Of a stretch of DNA of 64,000 nucleotides, positions 29,540 to 42,600 are shown one piece after another. The stretch is taken from positions 11,098,001-11,162,000 of the forward strand of contig JBHGNT010000014.1 in the NCBI GenBank assembly GCA_043228905.1, in the 5' to 3' direction. Positions within the stretch are counted from its first letter, which is position 1, and the number at the start of each line of letters is the position of its first letter. The position numbers and the translations under genes were made by a program. This DNA is from Azolla caroliniana (lineage: Eukaryota; Polypodiophyta). The notes beneath the pieces were generated by a model that did not search any database, was not told where the DNA came from, and saw only the letters and a list, made by a program, of their open reading frames with translations.

Positions 29540-32298
29540 CACTACATCAACATGAACACACAAATGAGTTGCTTGTTCCCTAGTGAAAAGCTAGACTAGA
29601 GCAAATTTTCATCTTGGAAGTACAAGATGAACAATAGTACCTAGTAGCCAAGGGTATTGGAGCTACATCAACGGTGCCCTCGAAAATAAACCTGACATCA
29701 CAAATGCCAACTACCCAACGTGGGAGCAAGGAGCAAGTTGGGTAATGTATTTTTTGGAAACATGTGTCCACAATCACATGCTTAGCCACATTCGAGACGC
29801 CAAGACACCTAAAGAAGCATGGAAGAACTTAAGGAAAATCTTCACCGCCAATATGATTGCCCGCAAACTTCAACTCTGGCAAGAGTTGAATAACATCTAG
29901 CAAAAAGACATGTCCATGTGGGATTACACATGCAATATCAAGAGTATCTGCAACTCACTTAGCTCCATCAACATAAATATTGAAGAGGAGAAATGATGCA
30001 AATGTACTTTGGTAGCCTCACACAACGGTTCGACCCAATATGGACGGCAATTTTGACGAAAGAAAACCTTCCTTCGTTCTTCAACATTCAATCAATGTTA
30101 TTAGTTGAACAGAACCATCTCCGAACTAAGAGCAAGATGTCGGAAGGACGGGTGTTCTTCTCAAATTCGGATGGTGGTCGAGGATGAGGTCGTAGTGGCA
30201 GAAGAGGTTGATTCAGCCAAGGAAGAGGAGGACGATTTGGCTGGAATCATGAAGGTAACTCAAACCTTTGGCAAGAAGACGGAAGCATACAAGAAATCTT
30301 TAGAAGAGGGGGGAGCTTCCATGTCGAACAGAGTCAACAAAATAGGCCTGTCAAATGTGATTACTGGGGGAAAATCAGGCATCATGAAGAGGAGTGACGG
30401 AAGAAAAGAGGCGAGTCAACAACTCACCAACTACACAACCAACTCCGACTTTGAAGACTACAATGGAATGTTCTTCATGCGACATAAGGATAACTCCATC
30501 TCGGCATCCGATTCCACCAACACCTCCAATTCAGAAGAAGTGTGGTTCGTTGACTCTGGTGCCTCAAATCATATTACGCCACATCAATAATGGTTTAGTG
30601 ACTTAAGAAGTCCGGATCAACCAGGCTACGTAGAGATGGGAGAAGGCCCCACACATCCAATTCGGCACATCGGCAATGTTCCTTTTGGCAATGAAAAAAA
30701 TAACACTTGCATTAAGAATGTTTTGCATGTTCCTACCATAACAAAGAATTTGGTCTCAGTCGACCAAATCATGGAGCAAGGCATGCAAGTCCGGTTAAAC
30801 AATGGAGACTGCTTCGTAGAAAAGAAGGGTCGACTCATCACAAGAGGAAGGAGAGAAGGACATATGTTTATTCTCGATTCGGACAAGGTAAAGATTGTCA
30901 TTTATGCCAAAGGTCTCAAGACTGAGATGGATATCGAGATGTGGCACAAGAGAATTGGCCACATCAATCTCCAACAGCTTCGGGGTATCCAATCGAAGGG
31001 AGTTGTCATTTGAAACAAAGCACGCGGAAAAGGTGTGTGAAGCATGTCAACTCGGCAAACAACATCGTCTCCCATTCCCAAAGGAAAGCCACGTAAGTAA
31101 CGGCCTCCTTAACGTGATCCACTCATATGTATGGGGGCCAGATCAAACGCCGACGATCGGAGGATGCCAGTATTACGTCACCTTTATCGGCGACTACTCA
31201 TGCTACACATGGATCTTTCCGATGAAGAAGAAGAGTGAAGTGTTGTCACACTTCCAAAATCTCAAGAGTTTAGTGGAAGAATCAATGGGTCGGCATATTC
31301 GGTGCCTACGATCAAATAGAGGGAAGGAGTACTTCTCCGATGAATTCATCTCCTATCTCCAAGGTTAGGGAATAAGGAGAGAATTTTCGTGCTGACACAC
31401 ACACCATCATAATGGAGTAGCCGAAAGGAGGAATCGACATACACTCAAGGTAGCACACGCCATGTTGCATGAGAAGCATATGCCAAAATTCAACTAGGCC
31501 GAAATGCCATCAATAGTCATCTACCTAGTGAATTAGTGCACCATTAATGGAGTGCATGAGCCAACTCCATACAAGACATACGTTGGAAGGAAGCCGATTC
31601 TATCACCCTTGAGACTGTTTGGAAGCATTGTGTATGTACACATCCCAAATGAAAAATGATAGAATCTCAACCCGAAGATGGAGAAATGCATCCTTGTAGG
31701 ATATTCAGCTGAGAAAAACCAATACAAGTGCTTCAACCCCTTTGCCTGAACGGTTCGGGTAAGTCAGGATGTTGTGTTTGACGAATCAACATCTTGGTAT
31801 GAACCCAATTCGGCTCCATCCGGCCTGACTGAGGAAGAGTCGAACATCAACTGGGATGAAGACATTGGGTTGAGGCCTATACCTAGTGAAAGTCCAAGCT
31901 CAACCATGATGAGTGGACCACAAGAGCCTCCAAGCAACGAAACCACATTGCAACCATGGGCCAGATCGGACAAAGGAAAAGTAAAGATGCCTCAATATGA
32001 TGTCGACCACCATGACGAAAGTCATTCGGATGTGTCGACTCGCTCACTACATAGTGAGTTTGGGGTACCCATTATGCAAACACTTGGCCTAAAGAAGACG
32101 CTTGGAGCTGCAAACGAAAAATTTTGATGCTTGTCCAGAGAGAAGAATGTGATCACTTGATATGGCTACAACGAGTTCATGGCACACCACTATACCTTCA
32201 TGATGAAGGTAGTGGGTGAACAAGAGTACGAACACTTTACAGAAGCGGTTTGTAACCACCGATGGATGGAAGCCATGGACGAAGAAATTCAAGCGCTA
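29540..32298 (+). pseudogene. Copia C gag-pol remnant
   Basis: Plus strand. UBN2-type gag at 29650-29990 (NANYPTWEQGASWVMYFL, TPKEAWKNL). Protease VDSGASNHITP at about 30549-30581 keeps the catalytic DSG. Pre-integrase MWHKRIGHINLQQL (about 30940) and integrase pieces follow (YYVTFIGDYSCYTWIFPM, NGVAERRNRHTLK), then a C-terminal region with VGYSAEKNQYKCFNP and VSQDVVFDE. It breaks at 32298, just before RT, where copia D begins in the opposite orientation. Many stops; no LTR recognised. Confidence 0.83.
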
Positions 32299-33600
32299 TC
32301 ATCATCCGCCATAGGAATTGGATTAACATCTACTAGATCACCATTTGAAGAGGAACTCGACCTTTCCACCTTGTCAATGTCCTCAATGGTTTGGTTCTCC
32401 ATTAACACTACGTCACGACTCCTGATAAGCTTCTTTCCCAGAGGATCATAACACTTATAACCAAAATCATCTTGACCATATCCAATAAAAAATGCATTGT
32501 TTAGATTTAGCATTTAACTTCAATATTTCATCCTTGGGTATATGTACAAAACGCTTACACCCAAACACACATAAGTAATCATAAGAGACATCCCTACCAT
32601 ATCACACTCTATTTGGTACATCACCTTGCAATGCAGTAGTAGGAGAAAGATTAATTATATGCGCAACAATATTCAAAGCCTCACCCCAAAATGATTTGGG
32701 TAACTTCGCATCTTAGAATAAGCACCTAACTCTTTCAACTAGGGTTCTATTCATTCTTCCAGCCAAACCATTTAAGTGGGGAGTCTTTGGAGGGGTTCTT
32801 TGATGTTTGATACCTTGCTCTCAACAATATGCATCAAAAGATCCATAGTATTCGCCACCATTATCGGTGTGAATACATTTTAGTTTCTTCCCTGTCTCTC
32901 TCTCAACAGAAACATGAAACTCTTTAAAAACATCAAATATTTTATCTTTTGACGTCAACATTCGAACCCAATGCTTCCTACAATGATCATCAATGAAAGT
33001 AACAAAATTAAGTGCTCCACTTATTTACCTTACCTTCAAGGGTCCACACACATCGGAATGCACTAGCTCGAGTACACTTTCTTGTCGAAGAGAAGAATGC
33101 AGAAAGGAAACCCTCTTAGCCTTCCCTACCAAACAATGATCACATCTATCGAATTTTACATCTTTTAAACCTAGTAGTGCGTTTTTCTTAGCTAGAAAGT
33201 CAAGTCCCCTTTCACTAATATGGGACAATCTCTTATACCACAATTTTGAAACATTTGGATTCTCAACTGCATTGACAAAGTCAGTGGAGATAGAAGCTTG
33301 CAAAAGATATAAACCATTGTGACAACATTTATTAGCTTTAGCAACAATCAAACCCTTAGAGATTTTCTACTTACCATTTTGAAACGCATGGCTGTAGCCC
33401 TCGTCATCTAATGTACATGTGGAGATTAGATTCAATTTAATATCGGGCACCTGTCGTACTTGATGTAGAATCAACTTAAATCCCGTGTTGGTTTGCAAGC
33501 AAATGGTTCCTGTGCCAATTACCTTTGCGAATCCATCATTCCCCATCTTCACAACACCATAGTCACCTCGAGTGTAAGATGAGAAAAAGATGATCTCATC
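32299..33600 (-). pseudogene. Copia D integrase region, minus strand
   Basis: Minus strand: YTRGDYGVVKMGNDGFAKVI and LNLISTCTLDDEGY (post-protease, 33590-33367), then KLWYKRLSHISERGL and CLVGKAKRVSF with LVHSDVCGPLK (33351-33025). Integrase in several frames ends at 32513-32299 (FFIGYGQDDFGYKCYDP, SRDVVLMENQ). RT is absent. The family differs from copia A-C. Confidence 0.83.
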
Positions 33601-33660
33601 ATAATGTCCATCATAATATCCATCATAATAATATTATCTTAATATCCATCATAGAGTTCC
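33596..33660 (+). repeat. Short tandem repeat (ATCCATCATA)
   Basis: Four or so units of CATCATAATATC at the edge of copia D. Confidence 0.75.
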
Positions 33661-33779
33661 ATTACATAATGTGGATCAAGCAACAACCAATCAGAGGTTT
33701 TACTTGTCCAAATAGATCATAGAAAATCTTCATAATATTTTCTAGGAAAATAGCTAACAGTCATATCCCAATAATCAGT

Positions 33780-34110
33780 AACTAGCAGTAATTAGCTCCA
33801 ATTCAAGAGCCCCTTGACCGAGTAACTGGTCTTGTCCCCAATGGTGACCCCTTCTTCAGCCTTTCTCTAGCCAGTTGCCCATTTAGCCTTGCTTCTTTCA
33901 CCCACTGAGCAAATGTGTCCTCCTCCGACAACCTTTCCATCGCCTCAGCAACGGTTTGCACGTCAGTCGTGTCTTGCGCTAACTTTTAAAGCACAGTGGG
34001 ATTTGGTGGGACATCATCAGTAGTTGGGCTCGGTGGGGTTGAATCAAGGTTTTGGGATTTGAAGAAATGTTGCATCAAGTGTTCAAAAACATTGTTGTTA
34101 TGAACCTCAG
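33780..34110 (-). pseudogene. Unidentified minus-strand coding remnant
   Basis: The minus strand reads VFEHLMQHFFKSQNLDS, a Pro/Thr linker, one stop, then LAQDTTDVQTVAEAMERLSE, FAQWVKEARLNGQLARERL and ends RPVTRSRGS before a stop. It looks like once-coding DNA, perhaps a gag or host exon. No family recognised. Confidence 0.35.
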
Positions 34111-34189
34111 ATTTGAACACTTATAACCAAAATAAATATTCGTAAAAATAAAATAAAAAAGTTCATACTTTTTAGTTTTTTAATATATC

Positions 34190-35340
34190 ATATAACAAAG
34201 AGACTTTTACATTAAATAGGGGATATTTAACTTCACATTAGAAAGGAGACTTACACTAAATAATATTTTTATAATATAGATGAAAAACTTAAAAGCTTTT
34301 TTTTTTTTAATAAATAAAAGGTTAATTAGTTCCCCACTTTTTACTCTCCCACAAATTTTGATATTTTTATCTATTATTAAAAGGGGACCTCGCACTAATA
34401 TTCTTATAATATAGATGAAAAACTTAAAACCTATTTTATTTTTAATAAATCATAATAAATAAAAGGTTAATTATTTCCCCACTTTTTACTCTCCCACAAA
34501 ATTTGATATTTTTATCTATTATTAAAAGGGCACCTCACACTAATATTCTTATAATATAGATGAAAAACTTAAAAGATATTTTATTTTTAATAAATAATAA
34601 TGAATAAAAGGTTCATTAGTTCCCCACTTTTTACTCTCCCACAAAAATTGATATTTTTATATGTTATTAAATGGGGACCTCACACAAATAATATTTTTAT
34701 AATATATATAAAACTTAAATTATTTGTTTTATAATTTAATAAAACAGAGAATAAATAAAAATATCTAAATAAATAAAAGTTACCCATAAATTTCATATTT
34801 TTATCTCACACTAATAATATTTTTAGAATAGATATAAAACTTAAATGTATTTTTTTTATTTCTTAATAAAGCAACCCCCCGAATATTCTTTCACGAAATG
34901 AACCATCTTTCTCTGGTTTATGAGTCTTGTAATGCAACGTAGAAGGTTAATCAACTTGCCCAGGTCTCCATTCCATTAGGTAATTTTTTAGAATAGATAT
35001 AAAACTTAAATGTATTTGTTTTATTTCTTAATAAAGCAAAAAATAAATAAATAAAATTTTTAAGTAGAATAAATAAAAGGTTCCAATAAATTTTCATATT
35101 TTTATCTCACATTAAAAAGGGGACCTCACACTAATAATATTCTTATAATAGATGAAAAACTTAAAAGTATTTGTTTTATTTTTAATAAAACAATAAAAAT
35201 AAAAAATAAATAAAAGGTTCATTAATTCCCTACTTTTTACTCTCTTGATATTAAAAAGGGACCTCACACTAATAATATTTGTATATAATATATCTAAAAA
35301 TATTTATTTTTTTAAATAATAAATAATAAATAAATAAACG
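34190..35340. repeat. AT-rich tandem array, about 145-bp period
   Basis: Units begin near GGTTAATTAGTTCCCCAC at 34320, 34465 and 34610 (exact 145-bp spacing) and recur, more diverged, to about 35340. Shared motifs: AAAGGGGACCTCACACTAA, ATAGATGAAAAACTTAAAA, TTGATATTTTTATCTATT. An unrelated insertion of about 110 bp at 34870-34980 sits between duplicated AGAATAGATATAAAACTTAA. No coding. Confidence 0.85.
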
Positions 35341-35434
35341 AATGGTTCTACAATATTCTTGGGGTCATTTCATATTCTCGAATATTACGAATATTACGAA
35401 TGTTGAATACTACGAATATCACACATGGATCAAT

Positions 35435-36652
35435 CTATGGTCGTAGGTATGCGAACATAGTAGTAGTTTTGTCCTCTACGCCTAAGCCGCAAGCGATGCA
35501 ACATGCTTGAACTGTCAATATATCATTGCCTGGTTCTCCTTCGTTTGGTAAGGGAGCAAGAATGTTGAGGTCCAATTCTTGTCTTCTCCTTACCATCCCC
35601 TCCACAAAATGTAGTTGCTTCTTAAGGCAGCTAACTACCTGTTCTTGACGGGAGTATTGTTCCTACAACGCGGCCTAGAAATTTACCGATTTATCATTCC
35701 TTAATGAGGAAGATAGAACAACAAGAAACAAGAATCATTAACTTACTTGGAGGTTCTGCAAATTGTAATCAACGATAGTATTTACACCTAGAAGGTCCAA
35801 GTTCATTGAAAGAACCTGGATCTCTGTCTACAGTTGTATTTTCTATCGAGGATCTAGCAACCGCTCAATTTCGAGCTCATGTTGAGAAATATGTTCCAGA
35901 TAATGCCTCACTAAGCACATTTTCATGTACAAGTTAGTTATAACATGTTACATGCTAGCAAAACAATAGCTAGCTGAATCTTATTTCTGAATGTTGTCAC
36001 TACCAAAGTGACTTTGCTCTCCATCACAGCAACCAATGTTGCTTTCTCTAAATCAGTCTTTGTTGGCTCCAATGCCTCACAGGCTTCATGGACATTTTTC
36101 AACATATATCTAATCAATGTCTCACTTGTATCATTGACATTGGCTTTCATTGTGTTTCAGTGTGGTGTAAACTTGCGGGTTTGTTGGGAGTCGGCAGTTG
36201 CATCATCAACTGCCATGCTCCAAAATCTTGCCATTTTTTGTTGCAAGCTCCCCATCTTCCAGCATCGTTCTACTGATGCCTCACCATAAATAGTCCAAGC
36301 TACCATGTACATTTCAGGGTTCGTTGCTTCCTTCATTGTTTTGCAATACTCGTATGCAAAAGCTCGGGCGAATGCAACAGACAAGTTGTTGATCGGGATC
36401 TTTTGATGTACTTTCTGGTGGAACCTCATGCAGTCATCATACAGATCTGGTCGTACATGCTTGAGCTTCACCTTGCCTTTCACTTTGTGCACTTTATAGA
36501 CTGACAACTAGTCTATATCACTAATCAATTTATCTGTTAGAACAATAGGGTCAATACCCTCTAGCGACATACCATATATGTTGTTAAAGTCCTCCTTTGT
36601 CTCGCAAAACTTTGCAAAGTCCAACACTCTAGGATATGGAGGAACAAGCCAC
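35435..36652 (-). pseudogene. Unrecognised multi-exon gene remnant
   Basis: Minus-strand exons with recognisable splice sites. An exon starts at 36652 after TTTTATTTCAG and reads WLVPPYPRVLDFAKFCETKE.. to about 35940, with an in-frame TAG (36508-36510) and TGA (36157-36159). A segment ends at 35747 with a GTAAGT donor and has two TAG codons. After an 84-bp intron a clean last exon (35662-35435) codes 75 residues, including QACCIACGLGVEDKT and a stop. The middle looks helical (EALEPTKTDLEKATLVAVME). A possible first exon lies at 37527-37443 (MKLPQQHKNSDIDIAPLELQ, donor GTATGT). I recognise no family. Four stops indicate a pseudogene; a transposon-borne or captured gene is possible. Confidence 0.5.
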
Positions 36653-36712
36653 CTGAAATAAAAAATCAATACATGTTGCCTCTTCTCTACTATGACATGT
36701 GTATTTAGAACC

Positions 36713-37270
36713 ATAATTGGTAGGGAAGAATCAAAAATAAAAAATTAGCCACATTCACTCAAATCCTAAATCAAGTTTGGGGGAAGTTTGCAGACACACA
36801 ACCATTGAAATCAGAAACGTGAATTGGTGCAAAATTCCACACTAAATCTGAAATTTTCAATAGTAATCAGAAATCAACCACTTAAAAAATCAAAAACCCT
36901 ATTCGGAAACCTTAATCAGAAATCAACCGCTTAAGGAAATCAGAAACCCTAATTTGAAATATGTATGAAATCAACCCTAATCATAATTGGTAGGGACGAA
37001 TCAAAAATAAATAAAAACTGCCACATTCACCCAAATCCTAAATCAAGTTTGGGGAAAGTTTGTAGACACAACCATTGAAATCAGAAATGTGAATTGGTGC
37101 AAAATTCCAACACTAAATCTGAAATTTTCAATAGTAATTAGAAATTAACTGCTTAAAAAATCAAAAACCCTAATCAGAAACCTTAATAAGAAACCGTAAT
37201 CAGAAATCAACTGCTTAAGGAAATCAAAAACCTTAATTTGAAATATGTATGAAATCAACCCTAATCAGAA
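36713..37270. repeat. Two-copy tandem duplication, about 270 bp
   Basis: CATAATTGGTAGGGA.GAATC starts both copies (36711 and 36981). Both continue through CCTAAATCAAGTTTGGGG and AATCAGAAATCAAC repeats. It lies in the putative intron of the minus-strand remnant. Confidence 0.88.
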
Positions 37271-37850
37271 CTTTTGTCAATCAGAAACACACATGCTGCT
37301 ACACCCCAATCTTCGAGACATCCTTGTTTGGGACTCCAACGACTTCGCCCTAATCACTTTTCATAAAAGATGAACATGCAACAAAGTTACAGTTAGCAAA
37401 AAGTAAAAAAAAAAGATTTTTTAATGTGTAACTGATACATACTTGGACGAGGATCGAATTGGTGGTGTTGTAGCTCTAAAGGTGCAATGTCGATATCAGA
37501 GTTTTTGTGTTGTTGCGGAAGCTTCATCTGCGTTCGTACTTGATATATTTAGATTTCGAACTCAAACTCACCCTAAACAGGAATTTGGTGACATTCAAGT
37601 CGAGTTTAGATGAGGGCATTGTTCCCCAAGCTCCACTACGTCAGAAACCAAAATTCAAATTTTTGAGTATTCTCATAAATTAAATGGCATGTATTTAAAT
37701 GACATGTATTTATCTAATAAAGCATAAAATTTCATAAATGATCCTTATGATTTGCCCACAAAAAACTAGCTAAACAAATAGCTAAATAGCTATGGCCATT
37801 TTAGCAGCTAATTAGCTATAATAGTGTTTCCACTCGCATGCTTTTACCCC
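37271..37850. other. AT-rich intergenic DNA
   Basis: Holds the possible first exon at 37527-37443 described above. The rest is AT-rich without other signals. Confidence 0.45.
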
Positions 37851-38095
37851 TTTGGATTATTCTAGATCATTCTAGAATATTCCATGATTAATATCGTAAA
37901 TATCTAAAATATTCTAGAATATTCTAGAATACTCTATAAAGACATATAAATAGGTGTATACTAATTCATCAGAACTCATTTCGTTCAACATCAGTCTTCA
38001 GCCCCTTAGCCTACTCTTTGTAACCGTTGTTCTCTTATAATATAAACCTTTTTTTGTTCCAATCTTCTTTCTCTCTCTCTACCTTCTATCGTCAT
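37850..38095 (+). promoter_or_regulatory. LTR-like promoter remnant with heat-shock-like motifs and TATA box
   Basis: TTCTAGAATATTC-type motifs begin at 37860, 37870, 37880, 37912 and 37922, mostly 10 bp apart, followed by TATAAATA at 37945-37952 and a CT-rich leader. The layout matches U3-R of the element C and 45584-46020 LTRs, so this is probably an LTR remnant. No LTR ends were found. Confidence 0.55.
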
Positions 38096-39330
38096 CTTTT
38101 CCAAAAGATCTCGAAAAATGTCATTTTCCATGTGCTAACAAATTGTTGGTGCTTTTGGCATAACAATATACTCAAAATGTCCATATCGGGTACCAAAAGT
38201 TGTCTTCCACTCATCTCCTGGCCGGATACGTACAAGGTTATATGCACCTCATAAATCGATCTTTTTAAAATATCTTGCACCATTAATCATTTCTAAAATA
38301 TTAGAGATCACGGGAAGTGCATACCTATTCCTGAGAGTAACTTTATTCAAACCCCGATAATCCATGACTATGTGAAGTGATCCATCTTTTATCTTTACAA
38401 AGAAAATGGGTGCACCGCTATAGATTTTGAATGTCCAATGAACCTGTTTGCCAAGTTTTCCTCTATGTAGGCTCGAAGAACCTCAAGCTCTGTTGGTGAC
38501 AAATTGTAGATTGGGCCCCATGGTGGCTCTTTTCCTGGTTGTAAATCAATGGGACAATCATACAATCGATGTTGTGGAAGTGTATTTGCTTTTACCTTAT
38601 CAAAAACATCAGCATAATCATAATACTTTTTTGGAAGTTGAATTGTTGACTTTGCCTCAGTGACACTAGAAGACTTTATTGATACTGCAAAAAAAACATT
38701 GCTTCCTTTCTTCCCTCCTTACGTAATTGATGTAGCGAAATGCATTAATGATCCTTTTTCCAACAAAGGTCAAACCATGCTAATTTTGTACCACTAAATA
38801 ATATGTCTACTAACCCCACTCGTGACGCATCAGTTGGATATCAAGAAGGATGCATTTGAATTGCCAATTGTACTTGGTTGAGGAACCCTCTAAACTGTGA
38901 CCGCGTTCCATAAAATTTCATGGGACGGCCAACCTTGGGTTCCTTAAGGATTCCTTGAGTACCCGTTCCTTGTTGTTGTAACAAGATAATAGTTGCTTCC
39001 AATTGTTGTACTCGTAATACCCAGTCCCTATGGTGTGGTTGCATTTGTTGCTTTTCTATGGTGATTTGTTGAAGATCCCCCAACAAACGTTGATTTTCTT
39101 GTTCTAGTGCTACGAACTTTTCTTTCAAGCACTGAAGCTCTGAAAAGACAAATTGGTATTCGTGTGCACTAACATTCACCATTAGAGTCAAGAGGAAGGA
39201 ATGATAAGAGGATAAAATTCGGTTCAAACTGTCAGGAGTAGTACCAGAGACAGAGAGGATTAGTATTAGAGATAGAAAAGAGAGAAAAAGACAATTATTG
39301 TCAAGATTAATATGTGAGTTTGAGTATTTA
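38096..39330 (-). pseudogene. Gypsy gag and RT scraps, minus strand
   Basis: Gag on the minus strand from about 39182 (MVNVSAHEYQFVFSELQCLK) has a helical Gln-rich region and FYGTRSQFRGFLNQVQLAIQ, typical of plant gypsy gag, then stops at 38841. Further down the minus strand (38430-38100) out-of-frame RT pieces are visible ([35 protein letters not shown]). Protease and much of RT are deleted. Confidence 0.7.
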
Positions 39331-39497
39331 ATCATTTGATTCATTCATAAACATCATTTAATTAAAACCCATTAGAGAGTCATTGGTACATTCAAGATTA
39401 TGTACTAAATAAAGTGTACTAAGGTCTAAGAAAAAAGTGTCCTAAAGTCAAAGAAACTCTCTCTTAGGTCTAACTAACTAACCTTAAGCTTACCAAC

Positions 39498-39551
39498 CAT
39501 GGTTAAAGTAATTGTGGTTACTTTAACCACAGTGGTCAATCCCTATAAATA
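39498..39551 (+). promoter_or_regulatory. Core promoter of the ParB-methyltransferase gene
   Basis: TATAAATA at 39544-39551 lies 107 bp upstream of the ATG. Just upstream is a perfect 11-bp inverted repeat, GGTTAAAGTAA (39501-39511) and TTACTTTAACC (39518-39528), with a 6-bp spacer, a candidate dimeric-factor site. A retained promoter argues for an immobile host-type gene rather than a processed copy. Confidence 0.6.
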
Positions 39552-39657
39552 GGAAGACCCCCTCATTTCGCAATCACTCACGCAGAACAGAACACACGAG
39601 CGCACATAGCCTAGAGCACCAATCGTCATCTCCCCATTAGCATCGACGACGAGAATC

Positions 39658-42600
39658 ATGTCTTCTAAGAAGAGTGAGCGCCAAGATTCCAAGTAAGCAC
39701 CTGGCTGTACTGGCCTTTTTTGTAAATATGGTTTTAGCACTCAAGAACTTGATACAGGGTATCGAGTTCTTGTATAAAACACTCTTATTAAACATGAACT
39801 CGATACGGTGTATCGAGTTCCTGTTTAAATCCCCCACTTTATACAGGAACTCGATATGCCATATCGAGTTCCTGTTTAATGTGGGTGTTTTATACAGTAA
39901 CTCGATACGGCGTATCGAGTCCCTGTTTAATAAGAGTGTTTTATACAAGAACTCGATACCCTATATCGAGTTCTTGTATAAAACCCTCTTTTTTAAAAGG
40001 AAGATTGTGTCTATGGGGGAACTTAATGATATATGTGTGAAAAGATACCAATTTTATGTCCAATTCAGACATTTTTAGTGACATTTGCTACATTTTGTAA
40101 CATTTAGCGCCCTTATTGAAACAGGTTCTATGACCTATAATAGCTCGATACGCCGTATCGAGTTACTATTTAAATCCCCCACTTTAAACAGGAACTCGAT
40201 ACGTTGTATCGAGTTTCTGTTTAATAAGAGTGTTTTATACAAGAACTCGATACCCTATATCGAGTTCTTGTATAAAACCCTCTTTTTTAAAAGGAAGATT
40301 GTGTCTATGGGGGAACTTAATGATATATGTGTGAAAAGATACCAATTTTATGTCCAATTCAGACATTTTTAGTGACATTTGCTACATTTTGTAACATTTA
40401 GCGCCCTTATTGAAACAGGTTCTATGACCTATAATAGCTTAAAATAATAGAAAATAACACACGAATTACCTTTATGATTCCAAATTCAAACCTATCGTAT
40501 TAAAATTCTCAACAATATGGGATATGGAATCAATATAAACCATACCTACCCTCCAATATGATACATATCCTTGTAAAATTATTAAGATATATAATTTTCG
40601 AAGTTGAATAGCCCTTACTAAATTTAAATTCACAATAAAGGTCTATCCTGCTCATAGAAACTATGATTGATATTTAGAGTTTAGCACAAATCGCTTGCTA
40701 GTTTTTGTCTTGGTCTGCTTATGTATATTTTAATAGGTAACCTTAATCTAGGGAACCAACTAACCTATATTTTCGCACGTCCTTTCTTAAATAGGTCGTT
40801 TGAGAACTTGTCGGACCTAGAAACAAATAGTTCCTCAGAACATGAAGAGAGGAAAAAAACTTCTCTTCAACGAGGAAACAAAATCTCAACCATCAAACAG
40901 AATTAGCCAAAAGGAAATGTTAGCTGCTACTGGTGGTGAGGACCTTCCTGACTGTGATCTAACGGACAAGGAATGGTGTATGCAGTACGTCGACTCCAAG
41001 AAAAAAGTCGTGTTGTATACGGCAAAAAAGAAGGGCGATGGTCAACTTGAAAAAGACATTGCATTTATGTATGGCTATATTTTACGATTTGACTACGAAG
41101 ATTTAGATTCGGCCAACATTCTTGTAATTATAGAGTGCTCAAAGGGGGTACGTAAAGTGTACCTTTCTGAAGATCGACTAGTGAAGGAATCTTGTGGGCC
41201 AGAATCTTTTAAAAAAGATCTACAAAGCTCACAAAATCTTATTATCACCTTGAGGCCTTATATACAAGGCCATGTAACTCTAAGGGAGCACTTTCCCTCC
41301 CCGGTGAAGGCCCCAAAAAGGGCATTTAAAGTGCAATCAAGACCAGCAAAAAAGAAGACCACTAAAATGTTGGACTCTGACTCATCAAGCTCAACGGAAG
41401 ATGAGGACACTAGGGGGACGCCAGGTGCTGAGTTGGCATCTGGTGTGTTGTCATCTAAGTAGAATAAGATACGGAGAGAGTTAATGCAGCGCAAACTGGT
41501 GAGAAATGGGCAAGTGTTTAATTTGCCTATAACACACATCCATTGGCCCCTAGTAGATGTAAAAACAGGACGAAGACCACTGAGATCAGAGAGCCACACC
41601 GAATGCATGTCTAGAATCTCAAGAAAAAAAGGAAAATAAATCAGCATGCTACAGTTATGCCTTTCATTGTGATGGTAGGTAGATCCCGAAGAATGTTCCA
41701 CAACTAAGGACTTCAACATGAGAAAGCATGATCAATACAATTACTTTGTAATTGGTGGATCACATTCAGCTAAAGCACGCCGACAACTTGTTAGAGAGCA
41801 CCCAACGACTTTCTTCTTCAAGTATGCCGAGTGCAAAATATACTTGGGCCTCACAACTGAAGAGGCAAAGCTTTTGGCATGGGACCACAACAACGACAAC
41901 GACTATAGGCAAAAAATGGCATCTATTGAACGGATAAGGTTCTTCCACCATGAATACCTCGACATCAAACAAAAGTTTGGTGTGAAGCTGCACCCCAACC
42001 TACGACGTTAATGCCTTCATGAGGTCGGCATTGTGGTGGATGATAATGTTAAGTCGGATGGTCTTCGAAAATATGAGTCCTGGTTTCAACTTACCTTTAG
42101 AGATGTGGGAGAATAAGGAGGTCAAGGGTCAACGACAAAAGAAATGTAGGGTAGACCCTCAACTAGAATTAAAGTCACAAGCGGCCAAGAAAATTGATTT
42201 GACAATTGAAGAAGCGACTGACAACATGAAGCTGTCTCTGTGGAGAGCGATGCAAGGTATTAAGGACGAGCAGCTTCTTGTGTCTGTTTTGTCAAGGGTT
42301 GTGGCGAAAGAATTAAGCCTTGCAGAAATGGTCACTGAGTTCAATAAGTCTTTCAAATAGTGATATTGAATTCAATATGGTTCAATTGAAAGTTCTAATC
42401 TCGTTTTCTAATTTCACAGTCATAAGGTGTACATGAAGATCCAAGAAGTTATGATGAAACAACTTGGATGTATAACTTCGGAACAAGTGATCGAGGATTA
42501 TCCTCTAACATCTTCATATAAGGCGTTATCCGAGTATTTTATTGCATTCAAGGATTGGGTTAGTATTGCTGTTTTTCATTAAGTTTTCCTCATATGTAGA

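Noticed and set aside
39674-40372. Two frames coding NSIRRIEFL-type repeats
   Set aside because: They translate the palindromic intron repeats; the frames follow repeat length, not coding constraint, and flanking splice sites place them in intron 1.
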